Positions 1-8,089 of a stretch of DNA of 64,000 bases are shown here, piece by piece. Under the pieces are notes generated by a model, which made no database searches, was not told where the DNA came from, and saw only the letters and a list, made by a program, of their open reading frames with translations. The position numbers and the translations under genes were made by a program. Location: NCBI GenBank assembly GCA_020633055.1, contig JACKEJ010000015.1, positions 124,001 through 188,000 of the forward strand. Reading direction: 5' to 3'. The DNA comes from Sandaracinaceae bacterium (lineage in GTDB: Bacteria; Myxococcota_A; Polyangia; Polyangiales; Houyiibacteriaceae). Within the stretch, counting starts at the first letter, position 1; every line of letters starts with the position of its first letter.

Positions 1-610
1 AGACCCAGCGGCTGCGCGCGCTGTCGAAGGCCAGCGCCACGGGTCGGTCCGCGCCTTCCCCGAAGGCGGCGAGCGAGGCAAGCACGCGCACGTCTTGCGC
101 GGCGATGTCGGCCACCATCAGCCGCGTCCCCACGACGAGGTCGTCGGACAGGTAGGTGAAGCGGTCGTTCACGGTGTCGAGGTGCGCGCCATAGGGCGCT
201 CGAAACGGATAGAAGCGCGAGATGCTCCGAGCGAGCGTGGTGCTCCCTCCGGCCGCGTCTCGGATGACGACGCGCACCTCCGTCTCGCTCTCGCTCAGGG
301 GGATGTCCGCCGACCAGGTGGCGAAGTCGTCGTCGCTGTCGGCGTCGACCCCGTTGACCGTGACGGACACCACGCCCACGTCGTCGCTGGCGGTGCCGCG
401 CACGTGCGCCTGCGCGGCCTCGGTGAACGCATCCAACATGGGAAAGGTGATCTCCCCGGTGGGCGGTGTGGTGTCGCTCGGGCCCACGTCGACCGTCGCG
501 TCGAACACACCCATGTCGGGGGGAGCGTCACCCCCCGAGCCGCACCCGAAGGTGAGGCTGGCGAGCAACGAGAGGAGACGGGACCAGAGGGTGGGCGGTT
601 GCCAAGACAT
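1..610 (-). CDS. Lipoprotein with Ig-like domain, 3' end outside window
   Basis: The reading frame starts at the ATG complementary to 608-610 and is still open at base 1, so the protein is at least 203 aa. Residues 8-23 form a short hydrophobic signal ending in a lipobox (LTFGC), so it should be a lipid-anchored envelope protein. After a Gly/Asp-rich linker comes a bacterial Ig-like repeat (VRGTASDDVGVVSVTVNGV). The following part (LVVGTRLMVADIAAQDVRVLA) looks like the first blades of a beta-propeller, as in myxobacterial surface lipoproteins. The function is unknown and the C-terminus cannot be judged. Confidence 0.75.
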   Translation of the reverse strand, partial: MSWQPPTLWSRLLSLLASLTFGCGSGGDAPPDMGVFDATVDVGPSDTTPPTGEITFPMLDAFTEAAQAHVRGTASDDVGVVSVTVNGVDADSDDDFATWSADIPLSESETEVRVVIRDAAGGSTTLARSISRFYPFRAPYGAHLDTVNDRFTYLSDDLVVGTRLMVADIAAQDVRVLASLAAFGEGADRPVALAFDSARSRWV

Positions 611-748
611 GCCCGCACCCTAGGCGCTGGGTGCGTACCCGGGGAGGGTGGAACAGGGGGCTGTGAGATCCGCGTGAGAGACGCTCACAACGCGCTCGCC
701 GGTCGTGTTCGGCGAGGCGCGGAGCTGGCGGCTGTCATGGAATGGTCC

Positions 749-2032
749 TTACAGCAAGCCCTCGAACACGTCCGCGGCGGCCTCGGCCATCCGCTGGTAG
801 CCCGCGCTGCTGGGGTGCAGGAAGTCCCCGCTGTGCAGCGCCGCGGGCATCTGTTCAGGGTCGGCCGGGTCGCGCATGACCGCGTCGAAGTCGACGAACC
901 CATCGTGCTCGTCGGTGGTGCGGATCCACGCGTTGACGGCCTGGCGCTTGGCCTCGTTCTCGGCGGACCAGTACTCGGGGATGGTCGCGCCACGGAACGG
1001 CAGGAGGGTGCCCACCAGCACGTCGAGGCCACGCGCGTGGGCCTGCGCGATGACCTGGCGATACGCGCCGATGATGTCCTCAGCGCTGACCACGGGGCCG
1101 AACAGCGTGCCGATGCCGAGGTCGTTCACGCCTTCGAGCAGCAACACGTGGGTCGCACCGGTCTGCGAGAGCGCGTCGCGTTCGAAGCGGCTGAGTCCGC
1201 TGGGTCCGCCAGGGAACACGCGAGGGGCGTCGTTGAGGATGCGGTTGCCGCCGATGCCCGCGTTCACCACGGCCGCCGCGATCCCGCGCGCGGCGAGCTC
1301 GTCGGCCAGCGCATCTGGGTAGCGGTCGTGCCCATCCGTGGTGGAGCCGGCCCCTTCGGTGATGGAGTCTCCGAACGCGACGATGGCGAGCGCCACCTGG
1401 CGCTGCACCTCGACGCCGGACAGCCAGTAGACGGATGTGTCCGTCGTGGGCGCGTCGAAGTCGAGGGCGTTCACCTGGTCGCCGGACACCACGTACGTCG
1501 TCTGGTTCGCGCTGAGGTGCTGCGCCGCTTCGCCACTGCCGGCCTCGATGTACAGGCTGATGACGAGCGTGCCTCCGTCCGGAACGCCGAGGGCCACGGG
1601 GTCGCTGCGCAGCTCTTCGCCGGGCGTGAGCGTCACGGAGCGCTCGCCCTCGAAGGTCAGCTCGCGCAACGAGCCGGGCTGCACGGCCGCCCCACCCATC
1701 GAGAGGCCCACCGTAGCCGCGCCGATGTGCGCGGGGCGCGTGCCCATGGCGTTCGAGAGGCGCACGCGTACCAGGTCGCCCCCGACGCTCACGCGCGCGA
1801 CCTGCCTCACGGTCTCGTCCGCGAAGACGCGCCGCGCCTGCATCATGCTGCTGGTCCAGGTGCTCACCCAGGGTGGATGGCCGCCGTCGCAGGACGCGAG
1901 CAGCGTCACGAGCGCGAGGATGACGCCAGACAGAAACCAGCGTGACGCGCGACGTGTCCGAGCCAGAGGCGCGGCGGCGACGAGAGGAGCGCGACGGCAT
2001 GGGGGGAACGCACGCATGAGACTGGCTAACAT
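749..2032 (-). CDS. SGNH/GDSL-family lipase/esterase lipoprotein
   Basis: This 427-aa protein has a signal sequence ending in a lipobox (LLASC), so it is probably membrane-anchored outside the cytoplasm. The C-terminal half carries the SGNH hydrolase blocks: GDSITEG (nucleophile Ser, about residue 220), the Gly of NAGIGGNRI, the Asn of EGVNDLG, and the Asp/His pair of DFLHPSSAGY near residue 404. The N-terminal half (about 50-200) is a beta-rich accessory domain common in multi-domain SGNH esterases. The substrate is unknown; ester or acetyl-sugar hydrolysis is typical. A second ATG at 2017 is an equally good start. It is monocistronic, followed by a shorter lipoprotein gene on the same strand upstream. 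Confidence 0.88.
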   Translation of the reverse strand: MLASLMRAFPPCRRAPLVAAAPLARTRRASRWFLSGVILALVTLLASCDGGHPPWVSTWTSSMMQARRVFADETVRQVARVSVGGDLVRVRLSNAMGTRPAHIGAATVGLSMGGAAVQPGSLRELTFEGERSVTLTPGEELRSDPVALGVPDGGTLVISLYIEAGSGEAAQHLSANQTTYVVSGDQVNALDFDAPTTDTSVYWLSGVEVQRQVALAIVAFGDSITEGAGSTTDGHDRYPDALADELAARGIAAAVVNAGIGGNRILNDAPRVFPGGPSGLSRFERDALSQTGATHVLLLEGVNDLGIGTLFGPVVSAEDIIGAYRQVIAQAHARGLDVLVGTLLPFRGATIPEYWSAENEAKRQAVNAWIRTTDEHDGFVDFDAVMRDPADPEQMPAALHSGDFLHPSSAGYQRMAEAAADVFEGLL

Positions 2033-2118
2033 CGCAGCGCAATGCGCTCAAGAGCCGAGCGGAAGCGGGTGCGTCGCGCTGGACGTCGGCGAGGTGCGCT
2101 CGCGCACACGGTTGCGGC

Positions 2119-3021
2119 CTAGAACAGGTGCGCGGGGAGCGCCGTCGCAGTCGCGGTGAGCCCAACGGAGAAGCCGTCACAGGTCGCCGACTCGGGGTTG
2201 GTCATGACGTCGAAGAGGCCGTCCAAGTCGTCGAAGAGTGCAGATGGGTCGAGGGGCGTGATGAGCGGGAGGATGAACTCGGACACGAGCGCGTCGCGAT
2301 GGACGACGCCTGCCAGGACGAGGTCGCGGATACCCTCGAGCTCGAGGGTGCCCGTGAGCACCACCCCCGTCAGCGGCAGGCTGAACACGCGCTGGTCCTC
2401 ACCGTCGACCATGGGCAGCTCGAGCGCGACGGCGTCGAAGTGCGCGGTGAACCGCCCGTCACGATCGCCGCTCACGTCTTCGTCGGACCCGAGGACGCGT
2501 TCCACCCCGCCCTCGGTGACGATCAGCTCCACGCGGGCGCTGCGCCCAGTCAGCGGGGTCACGCGCACGTCCAGCACCACCCCCGCGCAGTCTGGCTCGG
2601 TGTTGGTGCAGAAGAGGCCCTCGTCCAGCTGCGCCTGCACATCCAGCGGGTCGTTGGGCGTGAGCACGTAGAGGGCCGCGACCATGTCGACCAAGGTGTT
2701 GTCGACCGAGCCCGGATAGTCAGGGACGCCGCACACGGTGTCGACGCCGTCCAAGTCCACGCCCGCGAGCTCGCCCGCCTCCGCCTGCGCCTGCGTGGGG
2801 ATGTGCAGCGTGGTCAGCCGATAGCGCGCGCGCACCACACCGCCGCAGCGCGAGGCGTTGAGGCCGACGGAGCCGCGGCACTCGCCGCCACAGCCGGCGA
2901 GCATGGCCGTTACGAGCGCGAGCAGGGTGATGGTGCGGAGCGGCCAAGTGGGGGTGGCAGCGGCGGCGCGACGAGCGCGCGGCAACCGACTGGGCTCGGG
3001 ACGAACGGATGGGCAAAGCAT
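2119..3021 (-). CDS. Hypothetical lipoprotein
   Basis: The product is 300 aa. An Arg-rich N-terminus is followed by a hydrophobic stretch (ITLLALVTAMLAGC) with a clear lipobox at about residue 43, so the first 20-25 residues may not be translated. The mature part has several Cys residues (GGECRG, CGG, VCG, FCTN, DCAG) and beta-rich sequence, including a segment typical of secreted proteins that list summed quantities. I recognise no family. It is 86 bp upstream of the SGNH hydrolase gene on the same strand; co-transcription is possible. Confidence 0.65.
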   Translation of the reverse strand: MLCPSVRPEPSRLPRARRAAAATPTWPLRTITLLALVTAMLAGCGGECRGSVGLNASRCGGVVRARYRLTTLHIPTQAQAEAGELAGVDLDGVDTVCGVPDYPGSVDNTLVDMVAALYVLTPNDPLDVQAQLDEGLFCTNTEPDCAGVVLDVRVTPLTGRSARVELIVTEGGVERVLGSDEDVSGDRDGRFTAHFDAVALELPMVDGEDQRVFSLPLTGVVLTGTLELEGIRDLVLAGVVHRDALVSEFILPLITPLDPSALFDDLDGLFDVMTNPESATCDGFSVGLTATATALPAHLF

Positions 3022-3183
3022 GAAAGTTGGATCCCCTTACGTGATCAAGACCGCGGGCGGAGTGAACGCGTGACGCTCCCCGCCAGCCCCTACATCCTGG
3101 CAAGCGGCGCGCAATGTGTCCACATCGGAGGCACGTTCCTCGCGTCGAGCCACCGGGACGAAACCCCGTCGCCCGCGCGTATC

Positions 3184-3888
3184 ATGCGCACGATGAGCTC
3201 ATCCCTTTCCCTGGTACCTCCAACCGCGCTCCTCGTGCTGGTCGCCGCGGGCTGCGGCGACAGCGAGCCACCCGCGACGGTGTCCGTGGACCCGCACGCC
3301 GCGATCGCCACGGAGGCGTCCGCACCCCAGGGAGCTTCCGCGGGGGGGCCGAGCGCAACGGCGCCGAGCGCGACCGCGCCTGACGTGCCGGACGACCCCG
3401 ACGAGGGCGCCGACCCAGCTGGCGAGCGACCCACGGTGGCGCCCACGGTTGGTGCGGCGCTGGCTCCCCCAGCGGTCCCGCCCACGGGACTAGTGCGCGT
3501 CGTCGTCATCGCGGAGCACACGCTCCTGCGTTCGGAGGAGCGCACCGTGGACGGCATCGTCCGCGCGCTGCACCTGGGTGACGTCCGCGTCGAGCGGGTG
3601 GACGCAGCCGAACGAGCGGCGCCGTTGACGACCTGGTTGACCACCGCGACGCGGACGGACAGGCAGTCCGCGCTCGGGACCGCGCTCCCGGAAGGGCACG
3701 CGCTCCACGCCGACGCCGACGCCGTCGTGTTGCTGCGCGTGCTCCCGCCGGACGGGCGCCGCTCGCAGGGCGTGGGGGCCTTCGCCGTGCTGGCAGGCGC
3801 TCCGCTGCGCGAAGTGGTCTTCGGCGACGGTCCGCTCTTCGCCGAGGCGGCGGCCGCGCTGGTCACGCTCCTGACGGAGGCGCCGTGA
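3184..3888 (+). CDS. Hypothetical lipoprotein with Pro/Ala-rich linker
   Basis: The start is ATG 3184 (alternative 3193). It encodes a signal peptide with lipobox VAAGC at about residue 24. A low-complexity Ala/Pro/Thr/Asp linker (about residues 30-90) then leads to a folded domain of about 140 aa with alternating beta/alpha character (LVRVVVIAEHTLL, DAVVLLRVLPP). The linker suggests the domain is held away from the membrane. The stop codon overlaps the GTG start of the next gene (GTGA, 3885-3888), so the two are translationally coupled and probably act together. Family not recognised. Confidence 0.7.
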   Translation: MRTMSSSLSLVPPTALLVLVAAGCGDSEPPATVSVDPHAAIATEASAPQGASAGGPSATAPSATAPDVPDDPDEGADPAGERPTVAPTVGAALAPPAVPPTGLVRVVVIAEHTLLRSEERTVDGIVRALHLGDVRVERVDAAERAAPLTTWLTTATRTDRQSALGTALPEGHALHADADAVVLLRVLPPDGRRSQGVGAFAVLAGAPLREVVFGDGPLFAEAAAALVTLLTEAP

Positions 3889-4409
3889 CTGGTCGGCCTT
3901 CCATCCCGTGGTGGCTCGGCCCGAGCCTGCTCATCACAGCGGCAGCGTGCTTGGTCGCCTCCGTCACTCCAATGCGCGCCCGGGCCGGCGCGCGTGACCT
4001 GGAAGTGTTGACGGTGCGCGCAGACGACGGCACCGACCCACAGTCCGAGGCGTGCTTCGCGGGGGTTCGCAGGGGACTGCGTCGCACACCGGACGTCCAC
4101 CTCCAGAACCTGTCGCGCGAGGTCGCGGAGAGACGCGCCGGAGCCCCGCTCGACGGCTTCATCGACTGGCCCCGCGAGCGCCTGGCCACCATCGCCCCTG
4201 GCTCGAACGGGACCCTCGACGCCCTCGTCGTCATCGACTGCCGCCCGGGCGCCCGCAGCCTCGACGCCGTCGCCCTCGCCGGCACCGGCGGGCTGGCGTC
4301 CGCGACCCTTCAGCGGTTGAGCCTGCGAGAGCTGCCCGTCGGTGTGGCTGCCGAGCGCTTCGCCGGCCGCGTGTTGGTCGAGTGGCAGTGGCGCGGGTTC
4401 TCCCCGTGA
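3885..4409 (+). CDS. Hypothetical secreted protein coupled to upstream lipoprotein
   Basis: The product is 174 aa with a GTG start that overlaps the stop of the upstream lipoprotein gene by four bases. The N-terminus has one hydrophobic segment (LGPSLLITAAACLVASV) usable as a signal anchor. The remainder contains an alpha/beta pattern (ALVVIDCRPGARSLDAVALAG) resembling the domain of its upstream partner, which suggests the pair arose from a common fold or forms a heteromer. No catalytic motif is visible. Coupling makes coordinated synthesis very likely. Confidence 0.65.
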   Translation: MTGRPSIPWWLGPSLLITAAACLVASVTPMRARAGARDLEVLTVRADDGTDPQSEACFAGVRRGLRRTPDVHLQNLSREVAERRAGAPLDGFIDWPRERLATIAPGSNGTLDALVVIDCRPGARSLDAVALAGTGGLASATLQRLSLRELPVGVAAERFAGRVLVEWQWRGFSP

Positions 4410-4460
4410 GGAGCAAGGAGCGGGCGCGGGGCAGATGCGTGGGGTTGAGCCGCAGGGCGC

Positions 4461-4943
4461 ATGCCGTTGCATCACCGCCCACGCGCCACGAGACTGCTGC
4501 TGATGTGGGCCTGTGCACTCTCCTCCCCATTCCAATTCGTGGTCGGCGTCCTATGCCTTGCGTCCATCGTGAGCACGCTCGCACCAAGCGCGACCGCGCA
4601 TGCTCGCTGCGGCGCCATCGGACTGAGCGCTGACGTTCGGCGCAGCGCGTTCGTCGTCGAAGCCAGCGTAGTGCGGGGCGGCGACCCCGCGGAGTTCCGC
4701 ACGGTCGCGGTGTGGAAGGGCTCGGACACGGCCCCCGGAACGTTCACGCTCCACGCCAGCTACGGCGGGCCACTCACGCCCTGGCCCCGCGCCGGGACCG
4801 AAGGCCAGGTCTATCTGGTGATGCTGAGCCCGGGCCGCGATGGCCTCCGCGTCCGCCGCTGTGGTCACAGCGGGCTCATGAACGAGGAGCTACGCGCGGC
4901 TCTCGGCGCGCTGGGTCTCACGCGGATGCGACTCCAGAACTAG
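4461..4943 (+). CDS. Hypothetical secreted protein, possible NTR-like fold
   Basis: The product is 160 aa; the true start may be the ATG at 4503, which gives a cleaner signal peptide ending SATAHA. The mature part starts with Cys-Gly and has the order 'FVVEASVV...VAVWKG...YLVML...CG', which resembles netrin/TIMP-like (NTR) secreted domains, where a first Cys pairs with a late one. The similarity is by pattern only and the function is unknown. Its 3' end overlaps the convergent next gene by four bases. Confidence 0.55.
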   Translation: MPLHHRPRATRLLLMWACALSSPFQFVVGVLCLASIVSTLAPSATAHARCGAIGLSADVRRSAFVVEASVVRGGDPAEFRTVAVWKGSDTAPGTFTLHASYGGPLTPWPRAGTEGQVYLVMLSPGRDGLRVRRCGHSGLMNEELRAALGALGLTRMRLQN

Positions 4944-5425
4944 AAAGAGACCGCCCAGCCAACCGGTGATGCCGAGGACACGGTGAGCGACTCCTCGACA
5001 CTCACACCCTGTAGGTGGCGCCGTCGACCACCGACGACGCCCACACCGATGAATGCGACGAGCGCCACCAGACCGGAGCCGAGCATCATCATGAGCGGGC
5101 CTTCGAGGCCCGGCACGTGTGGAGTCTCCGAGCGCGACGCGACCAGGAGCGCAATGCCCAGCGACAACGCAGACAAACCGACCGCGGTCGCGCCCACCAA
5201 GCCATACACGCGCCGCCGGTCCTGAAGCTCGGCGTCGCGTGCAATGAACTCCGGCTCGGTGAGTGCGAGCTGCACGTGGCCCACGTCCACCTGCGCGGCA
5301 ACTGGGGACGAAGCACACCCCACCAACACATGCGCGGCCGCGAGGACCAAAGCCATCGCTGTATCGAACTTCCGGAGCACCGCGTGCTGTCGCCCAACTG
5401 CGTTGTCCATGGCGAGTGGCAGCAT
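4940..5425 (-). CDS. Lipoprotein with two membrane segments
   Basis: The product is at most 161 aa; in-frame starts at 5410 and 5356 would give a more usual signal length before the lipobox LVGC (about residue 37). After a short exposed segment with a charged helix (FIARDAELQDRRRV) there are two predicted transmembrane helices (GLVGATAVGLSALSLGIALL and MLGSGLVALVAFIGVGVVG) separated by a short loop. The C-terminus is short and polar. The layout (lipid anchor, charged helix, two helices) is common in myxobacterial envelope proteins of unknown role. Confidence 0.6.
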   Translation of the reverse strand: MLPLAMDNAVGRQHAVLRKFDTAMALVLAAAHVLVGCASSPVAAQVDVGHVQLALTEPEFIARDAELQDRRRVYGLVGATAVGLSALSLGIALLVASRSETPHVPGLEGPLMMMLGSGLVALVAFIGVGVVGGRRRHLQGVSVEESLTVSSASPVGWAVSF

Positions 5426-5435
5426 AGCCTGGGAG

Positions 5436-5516
5436 TCAGAACGAGGCAGGCTGGTCGCGCACGCTCAGCTCTCGGCGTACCAACATGGCCACCGACGCCG
5501 TCGACTCTGCACTGAG
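5436..5516 (-). pseudogene. C-terminal remnant of a small membrane-protein paralog
   Basis: On the minus strand this stretch reads ...VAMLVRRELSVRDQPASF and then stops at 5436-5438. It is closely similar, in DNA and protein, to the last 26 codons of the membrane protein gene at 7017-7385 (VAMSVRRELSVSDRPTSF). No upstream part of a gene precedes it, so only the tail of a former paralog remains. The ADP-ribosylglycohydrolase gene now lies between remnant and intact copy. Confidence 0.6.
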
Positions 5517-5550
5517 CATCCTGGGGTCGACGTCCGGAACCATCGCCTCG

Positions 5551-6558
5551 CTAGACCCGCCACCACGTACGAAGTCGGTGGAGCAAGCTCGACCGGCGGC
5601 GAGAAGGCGCGGGTTCCGCCGTCGCGGTCCACGCGGTGACGTGTGCGCAGAACGCGTCGACCTCGCACACGATGCGCTCTCGGTCCCGCACCTGCTCGAA
5701 CAGCCGTTCGAGCTCTGCGTTCGGTCCGCGCGCGAGGCCGATCAGCTGGCCGGCCATGGACGCGATCGTGTCGGTGTCGCCACCCCCTTCGACGACGTCA
5801 TCCAAACATTGCTCGAGCGCGACATGCGCGTGGTGTCGAGCCGCGACGAGGGCTAGCGGGACGCTGTGCGCCACGTAGCCGGTCGGTTCGAGGAGCGACA
5901 GCGCCTCCGCGTAGTCGAGGGCATCCCGGTCCAAGAGCGCGCGGATGTTGTCGCGGACATTGGAGTCGAACAGGACGTCCGCCACGCGCTGCAGGAGGTC
6001 CCCGCGCGGAAGCACGGGCTCTCGCGCCACTATCTGCAGGGCAGTGAGCATCGCCAGCGCACCCGCGAGCGCCTCCTGATGGCGGTGTGTGATGCGAACG
6101 ACGTCGCGGATGGTCACGCGGTCGAGGGGATCACTCGCATCGACCACGAACGCGAGGGGCGCCATCCGCATGGCCGCTCCGTTGCCGGCGGCGTATTCGC
6201 CGTCGAGCCCGGACAGCGCCCAGTGCGCCCCCATGTCGAGACTACGGAGTGCGCCGAACGTGCTCGACCCGAGTCCGACGAGGCCGCCCGCGCGATAGTC
6301 GGAGAGCAGCTCGCGCGCGACATGCGCGGCCAGGGGGTCGGAGGTCCGCCTGGACCACGCACGCACGGCGCGGCAGGTGGCGAGCGTGAGCATGGTGTCG
6401 TCCGTGACGGACCACGTGGGGGGGCGCGCACGAGTCGCTGGCGAAGTCCCCTCCGAGGCACTGGCGAACGCGTCTCCCACGGCCCCAGCCAGGAGGCACG
6501 CGCAGATGCGATCAGGCGGGACTCGTGACGAGGCGCGGGTGCTCCACGTGACGTTCAA
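5551..6558 (-). CDS. ADP-ribosylglycohydrolase family protein (DraG/ARH-like)
   Basis: The 335-aa product has the full set of ADP-ribosylglycohydrolase motifs: GAVGDAF (about 25-31), the metal-ligand TDDT (52-55), GNGAAMR (125-131), and GGDTDT (259-264), whose Asp residues bind the second Mg ion. The family removes ADP-ribose from proteins (Arg-linked), nucleic acids or small molecules in the cytoplasm. Length and spacing are normal for a single-domain enzyme; the C-terminal 30 residues are Arg/Ser-rich and variable. No ADP-ribosyltransferase partner is visible nearby, so the substrate is open. It may be a housekeeping or a toxin-reversing enzyme. Confidence 0.92.
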   Translation of the reverse strand: MNVTWSTRASSRVPPDRICACLLAGAVGDAFASASEGTSPATRARPPTWSVTDDTMLTLATCRAVRAWSRRTSDPLAAHVARELLSDYRAGGLVGLGSSTFGALRSLDMGAHWALSGLDGEYAAGNGAAMRMAPLAFVVDASDPLDRVTIRDVVRITHRHQEALAGALAMLTALQIVAREPVLPRGDLLQRVADVLFDSNVRDNIRALLDRDALDYAEALSLLEPTGYVAHSVPLALVAARHHAHVALEQCLDDVVEGGGDTDTIASMAGQLIGLARGPNAELERLFEQVRDRERIVCEVDAFCAHVTAWTATAEPAPSRRRSSLLHRLRTWWRV

Positions 6559-6621
6559 GCGGACCCAACGAGTTCGTCGAACCTCAGGGTGCGACCGCCG
6601 ATGTGTCCAAAGCCAAGCACG

Positions 6622-7017
6622 TCATGCACCTCCCCAACAGGCGCGCTCCGCCGCGATCTGGTCGTCGATGTCCTCCTTGCTAGGGTCACCCTCAGGGAGT
6701 GCCCGTATCACCTCGAGGAGGCGCCGGCGCGGAATAGGCGTGGCTTCGAGGCGCCGCACGACAACCTCAACGTCCCCCGAAACGTCGTCCAAGGCCTCGT
6801 CGAGCTCGATTCGGCGTGGTCCGACAAGACGCCCTCGCACAATCCTGGCTCGCTGCATGGCTCCATTACGATAGTCCACGAGGAATCGGGCAGCCAAGGG
6901 ACACCAGTCCCCACGCGCGACCCTGCGCCGTCGCACGAGGCAGACGATGCCGCCGGGCTGCTCTCGAGCTCGACGAGCCATGGTGTCGAACCATGTGCGC
7001 CGCTGGGCAAGCTCCAT
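6622..7017 (-). CDS. Hypothetical small cytoplasmic protein
   Basis: The product is 131 aa with an ATG at 7015-7017 that overlaps the TGA of the upstream membrane-protein gene (TGATG), so the two are translationally coupled. The sequence is Arg-rich with mixed beta and helix (GIVCLVRRRRVARGDWCPLA; DIDDQIAAERACWGG at the end). No signal peptide or known motif is seen. Coupling to a membrane protein suggests a shared function. Confidence 0.6.
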   Translation of the reverse strand: MELAQRRTWFDTMARRAREQPGGIVCLVRRRRVARGDWCPLAARFLVDYRNGAMQRARIVRGRLVGPRRIELDEALDDVSGDVEVVVRRLEATPIPRRRLLEVIRALPEGDPSKEDIDDQIAAERACWGGA

Positions 7018-7385
7018 CAGAACGAGGTAGGCCGGTCGCTCACGCTCAGCTCTCGACGTACCGACATGGCCACCCACGCTGTCGGCAGGAGCGTGACGAG
7101 CGGCAAGCGAACATCCGTGGCCAGGGTCAGGAGGTCGAGGACGAGGATGCCCACCACCCATCCCCGCAGCGGCATGCGCGCAGCGTACGCGCGCCGCGCG
7201 GCAAAGAGCGTCATGCATAGCCAGAGGGAGTCGAACGCGTAGCCCGGCCACACAGGGTCGTGTGCCAGGTGGCCGCCCATGCAGTTGTGGAGCATGTCGC
7301 ACACGAAGCGCAGCGGGAGCGTCACCAGCAAGAGGGTGGAGACCAATTTCCACACCGACGACCTTGGAACGAAGCGGCGCCCCAT
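7017..7385 (-). CDS. Small integral membrane protein
   Basis: The product is 122 aa from ATG 7385; upstream GTG 7418 and TTG 7421 are alternatives. It has three to four hydrophobic helices (about 12-28, 45-62, 68-85, 88-105) with short loops and an Arg-rich tail ending VRRELSVSDRPTSF. It overlaps the next gene by one base. A 26-codon remnant of a paralog's tail is found at 5436-5516, so this locus once held two copies. Function unknown. Confidence 0.6.
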   Translation of the reverse strand: MGRRFVPRSSVWKLVSTLLLVTLPLRFVCDMLHNCMGGHLAHDPVWPGYAFDSLWLCMTLFAARRAYAARMPLRGWVVGILVLDLLTLATDVRLPLVTLLPTAWVAMSVRRELSVSDRPTSF

Positions 7386-7515
7386 CGGCACAGGGTACCC
7401 GTGCCTGGCGAAGTTCACCAACGCTGCTGGCGTCGCGCAGCACAGGCGGGATGGCGCTCAGCGCCCGCACCCACATCGAGGTGCGCTCATGGTGGTGGTC
7501 GGGTAGGGTCCACCC

Positions 7516-8058
7516 ATGGAGTGGAATCCACGAGCCCTTCTGGTCACCTTCGCCGCCGGAGTTGGTGTGTGGCTCCTCGTCGCCCGGCCATGGGCGCCCC
7601 GCGACGCTCCTCGCGAAGACACAGAACGTGTCGCTAGCGCTGGCGATGCGCTCCCCATCCAACTCCCAAGCGGCGACATCATGGATGTGGCACGGTCCCT
7701 GGGCGCCCGCGCAGGGTACGGGTACATCGATGGGGACGCTGCCGTACGTGCCCTCGTGTTTGTGGTGAGGCCTGGCTGGTACACCATCGTCTACTACGTA
7801 GAAGACGGCGACACGTACACACGACTTCCGGGTACCTACAACCCGACGGGCTATGACGAGCCGCGCCTTGCCGGGTCCCCGCCGATCCTCGCGTTCCACT
7901 CGCAGCAGATGGGAGTGGACTTCACGTATCGCCTCCGTGAAGGGCAGATGACGCTCGAGGCACTCGGGTCGTTCCAGGTGGGGCCGGCTGCCCCGATGGC
8001 GGACCCGACGCTGCCGGGCCTCATGGTGTCACCGGTCACACGTACCGACGGCGAGTGA
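7516..8058 (+). CDS. Membrane-anchored hypothetical protein
   Basis: The product is 180 aa with one N-terminal hydrophobic helix (ALLVTFAAGVGVWLLVA), so the rest is probably extracytoplasmic. The C-terminal domain is rich in aromatic and beta-prone residues (PGWYTIVYYVEDGDTYTRL, ILAFHSQQMGVDFTYRL) but shows no catalytic motif. It is transcribed divergently from the membrane-protein pair at 6622-7385 and convergently to the TPR gene. Not recognised. Confidence 0.6.
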   Translation: MEWNPRALLVTFAAGVGVWLLVARPWAPRDAPREDTERVASAGDALPIQLPSGDIMDVARSLGARAGYGYIDGDAAVRALVFVVRPGWYTIVYYVEDGDTYTRLPGTYNPTGYDEPRLAGSPPILAFHSQQMGVDFTYRLREGQMTLEALGSFQVGPAAPMADPTLPGLMVSPVTRTDGE

Positions 8059-8089
8059 GACAAACGCGTGCGTGCAACGCGGGCGCGCC

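Noticed and set aside
95..1945. 616-codon open frame on the plus strand
   Set aside because: It is antisense to the Ig-like lipoprotein and the SGNH hydrolase, is full of Arg/His/Gly and has no domain; a composition shadow in GC-rich DNA.
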